64,000 bases of DNA from Lacisediminihabitans profunda (GTDB taxonomy: Bacteria > Actinomycetota > Actinomycetes > Actinomycetales > Microbacteriaceae), in the NCBI RefSeq assembly GCF_008040105.1, contig NZ_VRMG01000010.1:1-64000 (forward strand). The letters run 5' to 3'. A model generated the notes under the pieces. The model had not been told where the DNA came from. It did not search any database and was given only the letters and a program-made list of their open reading frames with translations. Shown here one piece after another: positions 25,284-34,734 of the stretch (positions are counted from its first letter, which is position 1; each line of letters opens with the position of its first letter). A program made the translations under genes and the position numbers.

Positions 25284-26426
25284 ATGAACGAACTGCTGGT
25301 ACCCCGCGTCACTATGACAGTGCTGCCGATGTTGACACCGAACGATATCTCCGCGGTCGCTGAAGCACTCGCCGACGGGACGATCGACCCGCACAACGTG
25401 ATCGCCGTCATCGGCAAGAGCGAGGGCCAGGGCCTACACAACGACTACGGACGACTCTTCGCCGAGACCAGCCTGAAAGGTGCCATCGCCGCGGCGCGTG
25501 GAACTTCCAGCGATCAGGTGGCCGACACCGTGACATTTGTCATCTCCGGTGGAACCCCTGGCGTGATCAGTCCGCACGCCACCCTGGTCAGCCAGGAATG
25601 GGTTCCGGCCAGCGAAGCCTCGGCGAGTCCGGGTTCGGGTGGACTCGTGGTGGGGCGCGCCCACACCGAAGAGATCCTTCCGGAGGAGATTGGTCGGGTC
25701 GGTCAGATCGACAAGGTGGCCGCGGCGGTGAAGGAGGCGATGCAGTCCGCTGGAATCACCGATCCGGCCGACGTCCACCTCGTCATGGCGAAAGGTCCGG
25801 CTCTTTCGCAACGGGGTATCGACGAGGCTCATTCACGCGGCAATAGCGTCGTGACCATCGATCCAGGTATCGGCCCGATGGGGTCGATGTGCTGGTCGAA
25901 TGACGGGGCCGCCCTCGGGATCGCCGCCGCCCTCGGCGAAGTTGATCGCCGCCTGATCAGCGACGCGGTCGTTCGTGAGGACTGGTCGCTCTATAGCTCC
26001 GTGGCAATCACGTCGGCAGGGGGCGAGAAACGCCGCGGCGAGGTGATCGTCATGGGCAATCGTCTTGACTCGGCATCCGACATCCGAATCGGTCATGGAA
26101 TGACGGCGGACTTTGCCGACACTGGCGGGGTCATCGCCGCGCTGAAGGACGCCGGGCTCGACTTCGAATACATTCCAAGCGACGCCGACAAAGCCCGGAT
26201 CGTCCAGGTCTTCGCCAAGTTCGCTCTGCCCGGGACGAACGTGCTGCGCGGCGCGCACATCACAATGCTGGACGATCATGAGGCCCACCATGTAGCGAAG
26301 GCCGTCGGCGGCGCGCTCGTGGTGAGCGTCACGGGAAAGCCGGCCAGCTTCATCTCGGGTGGTGAACGGAACTCGCACATGGGCCCGCCAGGAGCCAATC
26401 CCGTTGCCGCGGTGATCCGCCGATGA
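25284..26426 (+). CDS. Ring-opening amidohydrolase, barbiturase / cyanuric acid hydrolase family
   Basis: A 380-residue member of the AtzD/TrzD/barbiturase family, a three-repeat toblerone fold with a Lys-Ser pair per repeat. Visible are Lys45 in VIGKSEGQG with Ser88 in VISGGTPG, Lys170 in VMAKGPALS with Ser244 in ITSAGGEKRRGEV, and Ser358 in FISGGERNSHMGPPGANPVA. It opens barbiturate to ureidomalonate or cyanurate to carboxybiuret. The neighbouring amidase and urease favour the barbiturate route (ureidomalonate to malonate plus urea), but a cyanurate route cannot be excluded from sequence. No uracil dehydrogenase gene is nearby. Confidence 0.88.
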   Translation: MNELLVPRVTMTVLPMLTPNDISAVAEALADGTIDPHNVIAVIGKSEGQGLHNDYGRLFAETSLKGAIAAARGTSSDQVADTVTFVISGGTPGVISPHATLVSQEWVPASEASASPGSGGLVVGRAHTEEILPEEIGRVGQIDKVAAAVKEAMQSAGITDPADVHLVMAKGPALSQRGIDEAHSRGNSVVTIDPGIGPMGSMCWSNDGAALGIAAALGEVDRRLISDAVVREDWSLYSSVAITSAGGEKRRGEVIVMGNRLDSASDIRIGHGMTADFADTGGVIAALKDAGLDFEYIPSDADKARIVQVFAKFALPGTNVLRGAHITMLDDHEAHHVAKAVGGALVVSVTGKPASFISGGERNSHMGPPGANPVAAVIRR

Positions 26427-27430
26427 CGCTCGGCGCCCTTCCCCTGCGCGGGCCGCGCGGGGCAATCAGCAAACTGGATCCGTTCCTCGCGGCCATGGCG
26501 CTTGTCATCGTGCTGGCCACGTTGCTCCCCGCCCGGGGAGCCTCCGCGTCCTTCGTCAGCGTCGGGAGCTACATCGCGATCGTCCTGCTCTTCTTCCTCA
26601 ATGGCGTTCGACTGCCGACCCGCGAGGCAATCGAGGGACTGAAGAACTGGAAGTTGCATTCGGCCGTACTCATCGCGTCGTTCGTGATCTTCCCCATCCT
26701 CGGGTTCGCAGCGAGGTTGACGGTTCCGTGGCTTCTCACACCGCAGCTGTATGTGGGGGTCATGTTTCTCTCGACGCTGCCCTCGACGGTGCAATCCTCC
26801 ATTGCGTTCACGTCCATCGCGAAAGGGAACGTCGGCGCGGCAATCTGCGCGGCATCGCTCTCCAACCTTCTCGGAATCGTCCTCTCGCCGCTTCTCGTGG
26901 CGCTGTTCCTTGGGCGCAGCGGGTCATTTTCTCTAGGGACCCTGTCCTCGATCGCTCTGCAGATTCTCGTTCCGTTCGTGGCCGGGCAGTTGCTCAGGCG
27001 GTGGCTGGCCCCGGTGGAGAGCCGTCACCGTTCCATCACCAAGGTCGTCGACCGCGGGTCCATCCTTGTAGTCGTCTATTCCGCATTCAGCGCCAGCGTA
27101 ATCGGCGGGATCTGGAAGCAACTGTCGATCTGGTCGGTGCTCGGTGTGGTCGTCGCAGACATCGTGTTGTTGGCACTTGTGCTTGTCATCACCGCGAGGG
27201 GTTCGAAACTGCTGGGGTTCAGCCGGATGGATCAGATCGCCATCATCTTCTGCGGATCCAAGAAGAGCCTGACGACGGGAGTGCCGATAGCTGCGGTTCA
27301 GTTCGCCGGTCCCACCCTCGGCCTGACCATCTTCCCCTTAATGCTCTTCCACCAAATCCAGATCATCGTCGGCGCAGTGCTCGCCAGCCGCTTCGCGCGC
27401 CTGGACAACCTTGCCGGAGGAGGAGAATAG
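26423..27430 (+). CDS. SLC10A7/bile-acid:sodium-symporter-like membrane carrier
   Basis: A 335-residue membrane protein with about ten helices. It has the SLC10A7-like order LNGVRLPTREAIEGLKNWKLH, LSTLPSTVQSSIAFTSIAKGN and MDQIAIIFCGSKKSLTTGVPIA. The ATG overlaps the stop of the ring-opening hydrolase (ATGA), so it is part of the operon. It may export or import an organic anion such as malonate or the ring substrate; the actual cargo is unknown. Confidence 0.8.
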   Translation: MTLGALPLRGPRGAISKLDPFLAAMALVIVLATLLPARGASASFVSVGSYIAIVLLFFLNGVRLPTREAIEGLKNWKLHSAVLIASFVIFPILGFAARLTVPWLLTPQLYVGVMFLSTLPSTVQSSIAFTSIAKGNVGAAICAASLSNLLGIVLSPLLVALFLGRSGSFSLGTLSSIALQILVPFVAGQLLRRWLAPVESRHRSITKVVDRGSILVVVYSAFSASVIGGIWKQLSIWSVLGVVVADIVLLALVLVITARGSKLLGFSRMDQIAIIFCGSKKSLTTGVPIAAVQFAGPTLGLTIFPLMLFHQIQIIVGAVLASRFARLDNLAGGGE

Positions 27431-27433
27431 GCC

Positions 27434-28879
27434 ATGAACGAGTTCTCGGTAGTGGAGATTGCCCGCGGCCTCAGCGCCGGGTCGATGTCGGCGATGGATG
27501 TGCTCGATGGATGTCTCGAACAACTCGAACGGGTCAACCCGGGCATCAATGCGGTCGTCACGGTGAATCCGGGTGCCCGCGCGGAAGCTCGGGCGAGCGA
27601 GGAACGGCATCGCGTTGGGGCTTCCCTTGGCCCCTTGGACGGGGTCCCGATCACGGTCAAGGACAATTTGCTCGTAGGCGGCCTTCGCGCGACCTGGGGA
27701 ACGCGCCTGTTCGAGGATCACATCGCCAGCCACGACGAGCTCCCGGTGGAGACGCTTCGGCGAGCGGGTGCAGTCATCGTCGGCAAGACCAATGTGTCTG
27801 AGTTCACGGTCGGAGGCTTCACAAACAACCCGATATTCGGGGCCACTCTCAATCCGCTGAACACGGCGCTCACTCCTGGCGGCTCAAGCGGGGGCGCGGT
27901 CGCTTCAGTCGCCGCGGGTATCGTCCCGCTGGCACTCGCCACCGACGGCGGCGGTTCGATTCGGCGTCCTGCCGCACACACGGGCCTCGTCGGTTTCAAA
28001 CCGTCGTCGGGCCGGGTCGCGCGCGGCGCAGGATTCCCGGTTATCTTTGGCGACTTCGAGGTGGTCGGCCCAATCGCCGCGACTGTAGCGGATGTCATCC
28101 TCGCGATGGAGGTGCTCGGACAGCCAGACATTCGCGATCCGCGATCGCGGTTGTTCAGTCCATGGCGCCTCGGATCCGAGGATGCGAGACCACTGCCTGG
28201 ACTTCGTATTCTTGCTGTCGAACAGATCGGCGACGCGCCAGTCGAGCCCGCCATCCGGTCGAGCTTCCGGGAGGCGCAGGCAGCCCTTGCCGAGCTCGGT
28301 CACCTCGTGGAACCAGGATGTCTCCCGTTTGACATCGATTCCACCGGTGCCTGGAGCGAGGAACTTGTCGCCCGGGGATTGGCGCGACTCGCTTCGGAGT
28401 ATCCGGGATTCGCCAGCCTTGTCTCACCCAGATTCGCCGAACAAGCGCAGCGTGGCGCTGCGCTTCGCGATATCACATCGTCCGGATTGGACGAGTCGAT
28501 CGCGGCGTTTCGCGGCCAAGTCTCAGCGGCGTACCGGTCCTTCGACGTCATCCTCATGCCGGCGACGGCCGCGCAGCCGTGGCCTGTCGAATTCGAGTAC
28601 CCGGCTGCGATCGACGGCATTCCGGTCGGCCCGCGGGGTCATGCAGTCTTCACCGGCTGGGTCAACGCCGCCGGAAATCCGGCCGTGAGCATCCCCATCG
28701 GATGGGACGCGACGGGGTTACCAATCGGGGCTCAGCTCATCGGCCCGATTGGGTCGGACGAAGTCGCCCTCGCTTTGGCCCTGGAGCTCGAGGCGACCCT
28801 AAGGCGCAGCCCAATCACAAATTCCCCGCTCACAATTCAAGAAAGAACAGGAGGGCCCCGTGCATCTCACCCCCGCTGA
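27434..28879 (+). CDS. Amidase-signature family hydrolase, probable ureidomalonase/AtzE-like
   Basis: A 481-residue amidase with the Ser-cisSer-Lys triad in place: Lys76 in PITVKDN, the cis-Ser in [11 protein letters not shown] (151-152) and nucleophile Ser175 in [14 protein letters not shown]. In barbiturate degradation ureidomalonase belongs to this family and yields malonate and urea; in cyanurate degradation AtzE removes nitrogen from carboxybiuret. Since urease genes follow directly, with a 20-base overlap into ureA, production of urea by this enzyme is the simplest reading. Substrate specificity is inferred. Confidence 0.82.
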   Translation: MNEFSVVEIARGLSAGSMSAMDVLDGCLEQLERVNPGINAVVTVNPGARAEARASEERHRVGASLGPLDGVPITVKDNLLVGGLRATWGTRLFEDHIASHDELPVETLRRAGAVIVGKTNVSEFTVGGFTNNPIFGATLNPLNTALTPGGSSGGAVASVAAGIVPLALATDGGGSIRRPAAHTGLVGFKPSSGRVARGAGFPVIFGDFEVVGPIAATVADVILAMEVLGQPDIRDPRSRLFSPWRLGSEDARPLPGLRILAVEQIGDAPVEPAIRSSFREAQAALAELGHLVEPGCLPFDIDSTGAWSEELVARGLARLASEYPGFASLVSPRFAEQAQRGAALRDITSSGLDESIAAFRGQVSAAYRSFDVILMPATAAQPWPVEFEYPAAIDGIPVGPRGHAVFTGWVNAAGNPAVSIPIGWDATGLPIGAQLIGPIGSDEVALALALELEATLRRSPITNSPLTIQERTGGPRASHPR

Positions 28880-29162
28880 CACCGAGAAACTGCTTCTGAC
28901 CGTGGCAGGCATGGTCGCGCGAGACCGCCTCCAGCGTGGCGTACTGCTGAACTACCCAGAGACGGTGGCCTTGTTGAGCACGTGGGTGATCGAACGTGCG
29001 CGGGATGGCATGACGGTTGCGGATCTCATGGTCGACGGGCGCTCGGTGTTGCGTCGTGACCAGGTCATGGAGGGTGTCGCAGAGATGCTCACCGACGTGC
29101 AGATCGAGGCCACGTTTCCCGATGGGCGCAAGCTCGTCACCATTCACCAGCCGATCGCCTAA
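28860..29162 (+). CDS. ureA: Urease subunit gamma
   Basis: A 100-residue protein with the UreA pattern: [20 protein letters not shown] at the start, [21 protein letters not shown] and [16 protein letters not shown] at the end. It starts with GTG 28860 after GGAGG and overlaps the amidase gene by 20 bases. It forms the urease core with UreB and UreC. Confidence 0.95.
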   Translation: MHLTPADTEKLLLTVAGMVARDRLQRGVLLNYPETVALLSTWVIERARDGMTVADLMVDGRSVLRRDQVMEGVAEMLTDVQIEATFPDGRKLVTIHQPIA

Positions 29163-29176
29163 CGGAAAGAGACAGA

Positions 29177-29521
29177 ATGGCCGGCCATTCCTCGGCGGGG
29201 CCGGGTGCAGTTCGCATCCGCCCTGGCACCCACACGCTCAACGCTGATAGATCGGACAGTGAGCGTATCCGCTTGCTCTTCGTCAACACGGGGGATCGGC
29301 CGGTCCAGGTCGGGTCCCACTTGCACCTACCGGACGCGAACGCGGCCCTCGATTTCGACCGGGGCGCGGCTCACGGCTTCCGGCTGGATATCCCCTCGGG
29401 TACCTCACAGCGATTCGAACCAGGTGCCTCCCGCGAGCTCGACGCGGTCGCCCTGAAGGGGGCGCGGCGGGTGCCCGGCCTCCAACTCCGCAACGCCGAC
29501 AAGGAGCAACTCGATGGTTGA
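29177..29521 (+). CDS. ureB: Urease subunit beta
   Basis: A 114-residue UreB with the hallmark [20 protein letters not shown] and [21 protein letters not shown]. It lies 14 bases after ureA and overlaps ureC by 8 bases. Its role is structural within the (UreABC)3 assembly. Confidence 0.95.
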   Translation: MAGHSSAGPGAVRIRPGTHTLNADRSDSERIRLLFVNTGDRPVQVGSHLHLPDANAALDFDRGAAHGFRLDIPSGTSQRFEPGASRELDAVALKGARRVPGLQLRNADKEQLDG

Positions 29522-31217
29522 GATCAGCAGGGAACGTTATGCGGCCATCTACGGGCCGACGACCGGCGACCAGGTGCGCCTGGGGGACACCGACCTGTGG
29601 ATCGAGATCGAAAGCGATCGCACCTTCGGGGGAGAGGAGGCGGTATTCGGCGGAGGCAAGTCCATTCGCGAGTCGATGGCGCAGGGAACGGTCAGTCGAG
29701 CCGACGGGGCCCTGGACACCGTGATCACGAATGCGATCGTGTTGGACTGGTGGGGGATCGTTCGGGCGGATGTCGGAATCCGAGACGGCAGAATCGTCGC
29801 GCTGGGGCGGGCGGGCAACTCAGACATCGCAGATGGGGTGCATGCGCTTCTGGCGATCGGTCCGAGCACCGACGTGATCTCCGGCGAGGGCAAGATCCTC
29901 ACCGCGGGAGCCATCGACTCCCATGTGCACCTCCTTTCGCCGTCGCAGATCCACGAGGCTCTCGCGACGGGGATCACCACGATCGTCGGCGGAGGCACGG
30001 GCCCGTCCGAGGGGTCGAAAGCGACGACGGTGACGCCCGGGGCTTGGCACCTCGAGACCATGCACCGGTCGCTCGATGCTCTGCCGGTGAACTTCCTGCT
30101 GCTCGGTAAGGGCAATACGGTATCGGCGGCGGCATTCCGCGAGCAGGCACTCGCCGGGGCGGCCGGCTACAAGGTGCATGAGGACTGGGGCTCCACCCCC
30201 GCGGCGATCGACGCCGCGTTGCGGGCCGCGGACGAGTTCGGCCTGCAGGTCGCGCTGCACTCGGACTCCCTCAATGAGGCGGGTTTCGTGGAGTCGACCA
30301 TCGGGGCGATCGCCGGGCGCTCGATCCATGCCTTCCACGTGGAGGGTGCGGGCGGGGGCCACGCGCCCGACATCCTGCGGATCGCGTCGTTGCCGCACAT
30401 CATTCCGGGCTCGACGAACCCGACGCTGCCGCACACCGTGAATACGGTCGCCGAGCACCTCGACATGCTCATGGTGTGCCACCACCTGAACCCGGCCGTG
30501 CCCGAGGACCTCGCGTTCGCCGAGTCCCGCATCCGTGCCACGACCATTGCGGCGGAGGACATCCTCCACGACATGGGAGCACTGTCGATCGTGTCGTCCG
30601 ACGCCCAGGCGATGGGCCGCATCGGCGAGGTCATCACCCGAGCCTGGCAGGTCGCACACGTGATGAAGGCACGGCGAGGGCCGCTCGGCGGCAGCCTGCC
30701 GGCCGACAACGAGCGCGCCCGCCGGTATGTCGCCAAGTACACGATCAACCCCGCGATCGCGCACGGCATCGCCGGTGAGGTTGGTTCGGTGGAGCCGGGC
30801 AAGCTCGCCGATCTGGTGCTGTGGGAGCCGAAGTTCTTCGGCATCCGTCCCTCGGTGATCATCAAGGGCGGCGGCATCGTCTGGGGCGCACTGGGAGACC
30901 CGAACGCGTCGATTCCCACCCCGCAGCCGGTGCTTATGCGCCCCGCGTTCACTAACGCCATCGGCGCGGATCTGTCGGTGTCGTTTGTGTCGCCGGCAGC
31001 GCTCGATGACGGCGTGACAGAGCGTCTCGGGTTGCGGCGTCGGTTGCTGCCGGTGGCGCCGACCCGTGCCGTCGGTAAGGCGCAGATGGAGAACAACGAC
31101 CTCTTGCCGCGCATCGACATTCGCCCGGACACTTTCGAGATCAGCATCGACGGCGATCTCGTCGTGCCCGCCCCCGCCGACCGCTTGCCCCTCGCGCAGC
31201 TCTACACGATGTTCTAA
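29514..31217 (+). CDS. ureC: Urease subunit alpha (catalytic)
   Basis: A 567-residue catalytic subunit that hydrolyses urea to ammonia and carbamate. All nickel-site residues are seen: His137 and His139 (IDSHVHL), carbamylated Lys220 (GYKVHEDWG), His222, His249 (VALHSD), His275 (HAFHVEGAG) and Asp363 (SSDAQAMGR), plus the mobile-flap Cys322-His323 (VCHHLNP). Nothing suggests inactivation. The gene is in the middle of the ring-opening operon and is followed by accessory genes. Confidence 0.97.
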   Translation: MVEISRERYAAIYGPTTGDQVRLGDTDLWIEIESDRTFGGEEAVFGGGKSIRESMAQGTVSRADGALDTVITNAIVLDWWGIVRADVGIRDGRIVALGRAGNSDIADGVHALLAIGPSTDVISGEGKILTAGAIDSHVHLLSPSQIHEALATGITTIVGGGTGPSEGSKATTVTPGAWHLETMHRSLDALPVNFLLLGKGNTVSAAAFREQALAGAAGYKVHEDWGSTPAAIDAALRAADEFGLQVALHSDSLNEAGFVESTIGAIAGRSIHAFHVEGAGGGHAPDILRIASLPHIIPGSTNPTLPHTVNTVAEHLDMLMVCHHLNPAVPEDLAFAESRIRATTIAAEDILHDMGALSIVSSDAQAMGRIGEVITRAWQVAHVMKARRGPLGGSLPADNERARRYVAKYTINPAIAHGIAGEVGSVEPGKLADLVLWEPKFFGIRPSVIIKGGGIVWGALGDPNASIPTPQPVLMRPAFTNAIGADLSVSFVSPAALDDGVTERLGLRRRLLPVAPTRAVGKAQMENNDLLPRIDIRPDTFEISIDGDLVVPAPADRLPLAQLYTMF

Positions 31218-31222
31218 GTCGA

Positions 31223-31930
31223 ATGCCTACCATCGTGACCAGGATCCCGGCATCCGCGACTCTCGTGATGATGCTTGCGGATGCGCGCTTGCCGGTCGGC
31301 GGGCACGTGCACTCGGCGGGTTTGGAACCGGCGCTGGCGGCGGGCATGCCGGCGAACCGGGTGTTCGACTATCTTCTTGGACGGGCGCACTCGGTGTCCC
31401 TCGTGGAGGCCGGCACCGCGGTGGTGGCGCGGCACGTTGCGCTTCCGGCAACCGCCGACAGCGTGGCTGCCGGGCTTGCGGCGGTCGAGTCGGCGTGGGC
31501 GGCGCGCACGCCGAGCCGGGCGTTACGGGAGGTGTCCCGCTCGCTTGGCCGAGGCTACCTCCGCCTCGGAACCCGGTTGTGGCCGGGACACCCCGGCATC
31601 GACGCTTGCTCCGCCGCTCCCTCTCCGCTGTCCCGTCCCGTGGTGCTCGGGGCGATTGCCGCCGCGGCGAACCTCGACGCGGAGAGTCTTGTGCGCCTCG
31701 TGATCTACGACGACGCGCAGACGGTCGCGGCGGCGCTGTTGAAGCTGGCTCCCATCGACCCCGCGATTCCCGCCGGCTGGGTACTACGCGCGTGCGGCGA
31801 AGTCGACCACCTCGTCGCTGCCATTGCTGCTCTGACCTCTCCCGACGCCATCCCGGCATCGGGAGCTCCCCAAACCGAAGAGTGGGCAGAATCCCACTCC
31901 CTGACCACGCAAAGGTTGTTCCGTGCCTGA
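31223..31930 (+). CDS. ureF: Urease accessory protein UreF
   Basis: A 235-residue helical protein with [24 protein letters not shown] near the start, the UreF N-terminal signature. Later come [16 protein letters not shown] and [17 protein letters not shown]. UreF gates the UreG GTPase during nickel insertion. It lies 5 bases after ureC and overlaps ureG by 8 bases. There is no ureE gene between ureC and ureF. Confidence 0.9.
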   Translation: MPTIVTRIPASATLVMMLADARLPVGGHVHSAGLEPALAAGMPANRVFDYLLGRAHSVSLVEAGTAVVARHVALPATADSVAAGLAAVESAWAARTPSRALREVSRSLGRGYLRLGTRLWPGHPGIDACSAAPSPLSRPVVLGAIAAAANLDAESLVRLVIYDDAQTVAAALLKLAPIDPAIPAGWVLRACGEVDHLVAAIAALTSPDAIPASGAPQTEEWAESHSLTTQRLFRA

Positions 31931-32684
31931 ATCCAACTCCACCCGGTCCCTCCGGCTCGGTATCGCCGGCCCAGTCGGCACCGGCAAGAGCTCACTGATC
32001 GCCACCATCTGCCGGGCTCTGTCGGACGAGCTGCGCCTCGGCGTCATTACCAACGACATCTACACCGACGAAGACGCCCGTTTCCTCCGCTCGGCGGGCG
32101 TTCTCGACCCGGAACGGATCCGCGCAGTGGAGACCGGCGCCTGCCCGCACACGGCGATCCGTGACGATATCACCGTGAATCTGTTGGCGGTCGAAGACCT
32201 CGAGCGTGACTTCGCCCTCCTCGACGTGGTCCTGATCGAGTCGGGCGGGGACAACCTGACCGCGACGTTCTCGCCAGCCCTCGTCGATGCGCAGATCTTC
32301 GTCCTCGACGTCGCCGGCGGAGGGGACGTCGCGCGCAAGGGCGGCCCGGGGATCGCGCGCGCCGACCTGCTCGTCGTCAACAAGACCGACCTCGCGCCAT
32401 ATGTCGGCGTCGATGTGCCGACCATGGTCGCGGACGCCCGCGCAGCCCGCGATGGCGGCGAGGTGCTCGCCCTGTCGCGGACGGATGCCGCATCGGTCGC
32501 CGAACTGCGAGCCTGGGTTCTCCGCCTGCTCGCCGCCCACCGCTCGGGATTCCACGTGCCGCAGGACCCCGGCCCGATGGCGCCGCACTTCCACGCGGAC
32601 GACGACGGCGGAGCCCTGCATGCACACGCTGATGGCGACCACGAGCACTCGCACCCCGGGGCCGACCGCACGCACGCGCACTGA
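31923..32684 (+). CDS. ureG: Urease accessory GTPase UreG with His-rich C-terminal tail
   Basis: A 253-residue GTPase with P-loop GPVGTGKSS (16-24), the metal motif [13 protein letters not shown] (Cys-Pro-His) and the [10 protein letters not shown] base-recognition motif. The last 40 residues are packed with His (about ten; [22 protein letters not shown]), far beyond the usual end of UreG. Since ureE is absent, the tail may store or deliver nickel in its place. That is an inference from composition. Confidence 0.95.
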   Translation: MPESNSTRSLRLGIAGPVGTGKSSLIATICRALSDELRLGVITNDIYTDEDARFLRSAGVLDPERIRAVETGACPHTAIRDDITVNLLAVEDLERDFALLDVVLIESGGDNLTATFSPALVDAQIFVLDVAGGGDVARKGGPGIARADLLVVNKTDLAPYVGVDVPTMVADARAARDGGEVLALSRTDAASVAELRAWVLRLLAAHRSGFHVPQDPGPMAPHFHADDDGGALHAHADGDHEHSHPGADRTHAH

Positions 32685-32692
32685 CCACCGTC

Positions 32693-33424
32693 GTGACATC
32701 TATTTCCCTCCAACCATCTGGCGACCGTGCTCGTCTCGATTTCCGCGCGGGCGCCATCGTGCCACGGGTGATCGAGCAGGGGCCGGACTCCGCCCGGGTG
32801 GCCCTCGTGGCGGGCGGTGCTCTTCTGCTCGGCGGCGACCATGTGCGAATCGACGTGACTGTCGGTGCGGGATGCACGCTTGAGCTTGAGGACATCGGCG
32901 GAACGGTGGCCTACGACGCCGACGGTGAACGCTCGACATGGACGGTCAACATTGTCGTCGAGACCGGTGGCACGCTTCTCTGGCACGCGCTGCCCATGGT
33001 CATCGCGCACGGAGCCAACGTGGACCGCCTCACCCGAATCACGCTGGACGCGGGCGGGCGGGTCTGCCTGAGAGAATCCGTTGTGCTCGGACGAACCGGG
33101 GAGATCGCCGGACGGGTCAGCCAGCGCACCGACATCACCATGAGCGGAACGCCGGTGTTCGTCGAGGAGCTGGTGGTCGGCGAGGGCAGGGACGTGCCTG
33201 GACTGATCGGCGCGAACCGGGTGCTCGACAGCGTGCTTGCGGTCGGGGAGCGGATGCCGCACCACGGATCACTCGTGCGCGTTCTCGATTTCGAGTTTCC
33301 CGGAAGTCTCGCACGATTCCTGGGCGCTGCCGCCCACCAGTCCCCGATTGACGAGGTGTGGACGAGATGGCGGCAAGACCTTTCCCGAAGCAACGGGGCA
33401 CTCGCTCACCACGGCGCGGAGTGA
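32693..33424 (+). CDS. ureD: Urease accessory protein UreD (UreH)
   Basis: A 243-residue protein with GALLLGGDHVRIDVTVGAGC, LWHALPMVIAHGANVDR and ITLDAGGRVCLRESVVLGR, the UreD scaffold pattern. It starts with GTG 9 bases after ureG and binds the apo-urease with UreF and UreG. Its stop overlaps the region of the nickel transporter start. Confidence 0.9.
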   Translation: MTSISLQPSGDRARLDFRAGAIVPRVIEQGPDSARVALVAGGALLLGGDHVRIDVTVGAGCTLELEDIGGTVAYDADGERSTWTVNIVVETGGTLLWHALPMVIAHGANVDRLTRITLDAGGRVCLRESVVLGRTGEIAGRVSQRTDITMSGTPVFVEELVVGEGRDVPGLIGANRVLDSVLAVGERMPHHGSLVRVLDFEFPGSLARFLGAAAHQSPIDEVWTRWRQDLSRSNGALAHHGAE

Positions 33425-33426
33425 CA

Positions 33427-34518
33427 ATGGTCTCTTCCCGAACGTCCGCCGCTGTCCTGCTGACAATCGTGGTGCTGCTGTTCCTTTCTTGGGGTCTCTT
33501 TTTCGGTGTCGTGTTGCCGGGACGGTACGTCACCGGAACGACGACGTTCGGGGTCGGGTTGGCGGTCACCGCATTCATGCTGGGCATGCGGCACGCATTC
33601 GACGCCGATCACATCGCCGCGATCGACAACGCCACCCGCAAGCTGATCGGGGAACGCAGGGACGCGTCGGCCGTCGGCCTGTGGTTTGCGCTCGGGCACT
33701 CGACAGTGGTTCTCACCGCCGTCAGTCTCATAACGGCGGGGCTGTCCGCGTTCACATCGCAGATTGGCGACGACAGGTCCCCGCTGGCCGCCTTCACGGC
33801 AATCTGGGGCCCCACCGTGTCGAGCGCCTTCCTTCTTGTCATCGGGACGGTCAATCTGATGGCTCTTCTCGGCATCCTCCGTCAGGCGAAGAACCGCACC
33901 ACAGAATCGAGTGAGGCAATCCCGGGAGGGGTGGTCATGCGCACGCTGCGAAAGGCTGGAGGGGCGCTCGACAAGGAGTGGAAGATGTTCCTCGTGGGCG
34001 TGCTCTTCGGCCTGGGGTTCGACACCGCCTCGACGATTGCGCTGCTCCTCGTTGCGGGCGGAGCGGGAATTGTCATGCCGTGGTACGCCGCCATAGTGCT
34101 TCCCCTACTTTTCACCTCGGGCATGGTCTTGTGCGACGGGATCAACAGCCTTCTCATGTCCCGCGCTTACGCCTGGACAATCGATCGGTCGCGACGCCGC
34201 GTGTTGTACAACGCGACGCTGATGGGCATCTCGGTCGTCGTTGCGTTTCTGGTCGGGATCGTGGGCATTTTCAGCGTACTGGTTGACGAGTACAGGACGA
34301 GTTCCGCGCAGGTTCGCTCAATCGCGGGAATCAGCCTTGAGAATCCTGGATTCATCGTTCTCGGCGGACTGCTCATCGCCGGAGGCGTCGGTTTTATCAT
34401 TCGGCGCGCGTGGCGCGGTGCGGAACGAACGGGGATAACCGAAGAGGGTGAGTACGGGACCGGGCGTCGACACAAAGGTATGCCTCAGGAACAACTGCAA
34501 TCCTTCAACGTCGGCTAG
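33427..34518 (+). CDS. NiCoT-family nickel/cobalt permease (NixA/HoxN-like)
   Basis: A 363-residue membrane protein with the NiCoT signature RHAFDADHIAAIDN in the second helix (about 55-68) and the second signature LGFDTASTIALLL. It supplies nickel to urease and is the last gene of the operon. ATG 33427 has GGAG five bases upstream; GTG 33421 is an alternative that would overlap the ureD stop. About 150 bases of gene-free sequence separate it from the transposon-like unit on the right. Confidence 0.92.
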   Translation: MVSSRTSAAVLLTIVVLLFLSWGLFFGVVLPGRYVTGTTTFGVGLAVTAFMLGMRHAFDADHIAAIDNATRKLIGERRDASAVGLWFALGHSTVVLTAVSLITAGLSAFTSQIGDDRSPLAAFTAIWGPTVSSAFLLVIGTVNLMALLGILRQAKNRTTESSEAIPGGVVMRTLRKAGGALDKEWKMFLVGVLFGLGFDTASTIALLLVAGGAGIVMPWYAAIVLPLLFTSGMVLCDGINSLLMSRAYAWTIDRSRRRVLYNATLMGISVVVAFLVGIVGIFSVLVDEYRTSSAQVRSIAGISLENPGFIVLGGLLIAGGVGFIIRRAWRGAERTGITEEGEYGTGRRHKGMPQEQLQSFNVG

Positions 34519-34665
34519 GGCAAACGTCAAGTACGCTGCGGCACAGGTCCGGCTCGCTTCAGCGCGTCGTCTTCATCACCTTGGTCGGAGCTCCCGGGCG
34601 CGCGAGAATCAGAGCGCGCGTCTCCGCTACGCCCTTCTTGCCCGGTTGACGGCTCGGCCTATGAC

Positions 34666-34675
34666 GGGGTAGGAC
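34666..34675. repeat. 10-bp flanking direct repeat, left copy
   Basis: ggggtaggac abuts the left terminal inverted repeat and is repeated exactly at 36744-36753 just outside the right one. This is the expected footprint of a recent transposition. Ten bases is longer than the 8-9 bases common in IS256-like elements, so one or two bases may belong to the element ends. Confidence 0.7.
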
Positions 34676-34734
34676 GGCCTCACGATTTAGGTGTGATGGC
34701 GATAGCCTGATCCGATGCGCGGCTGGGGCAGATT

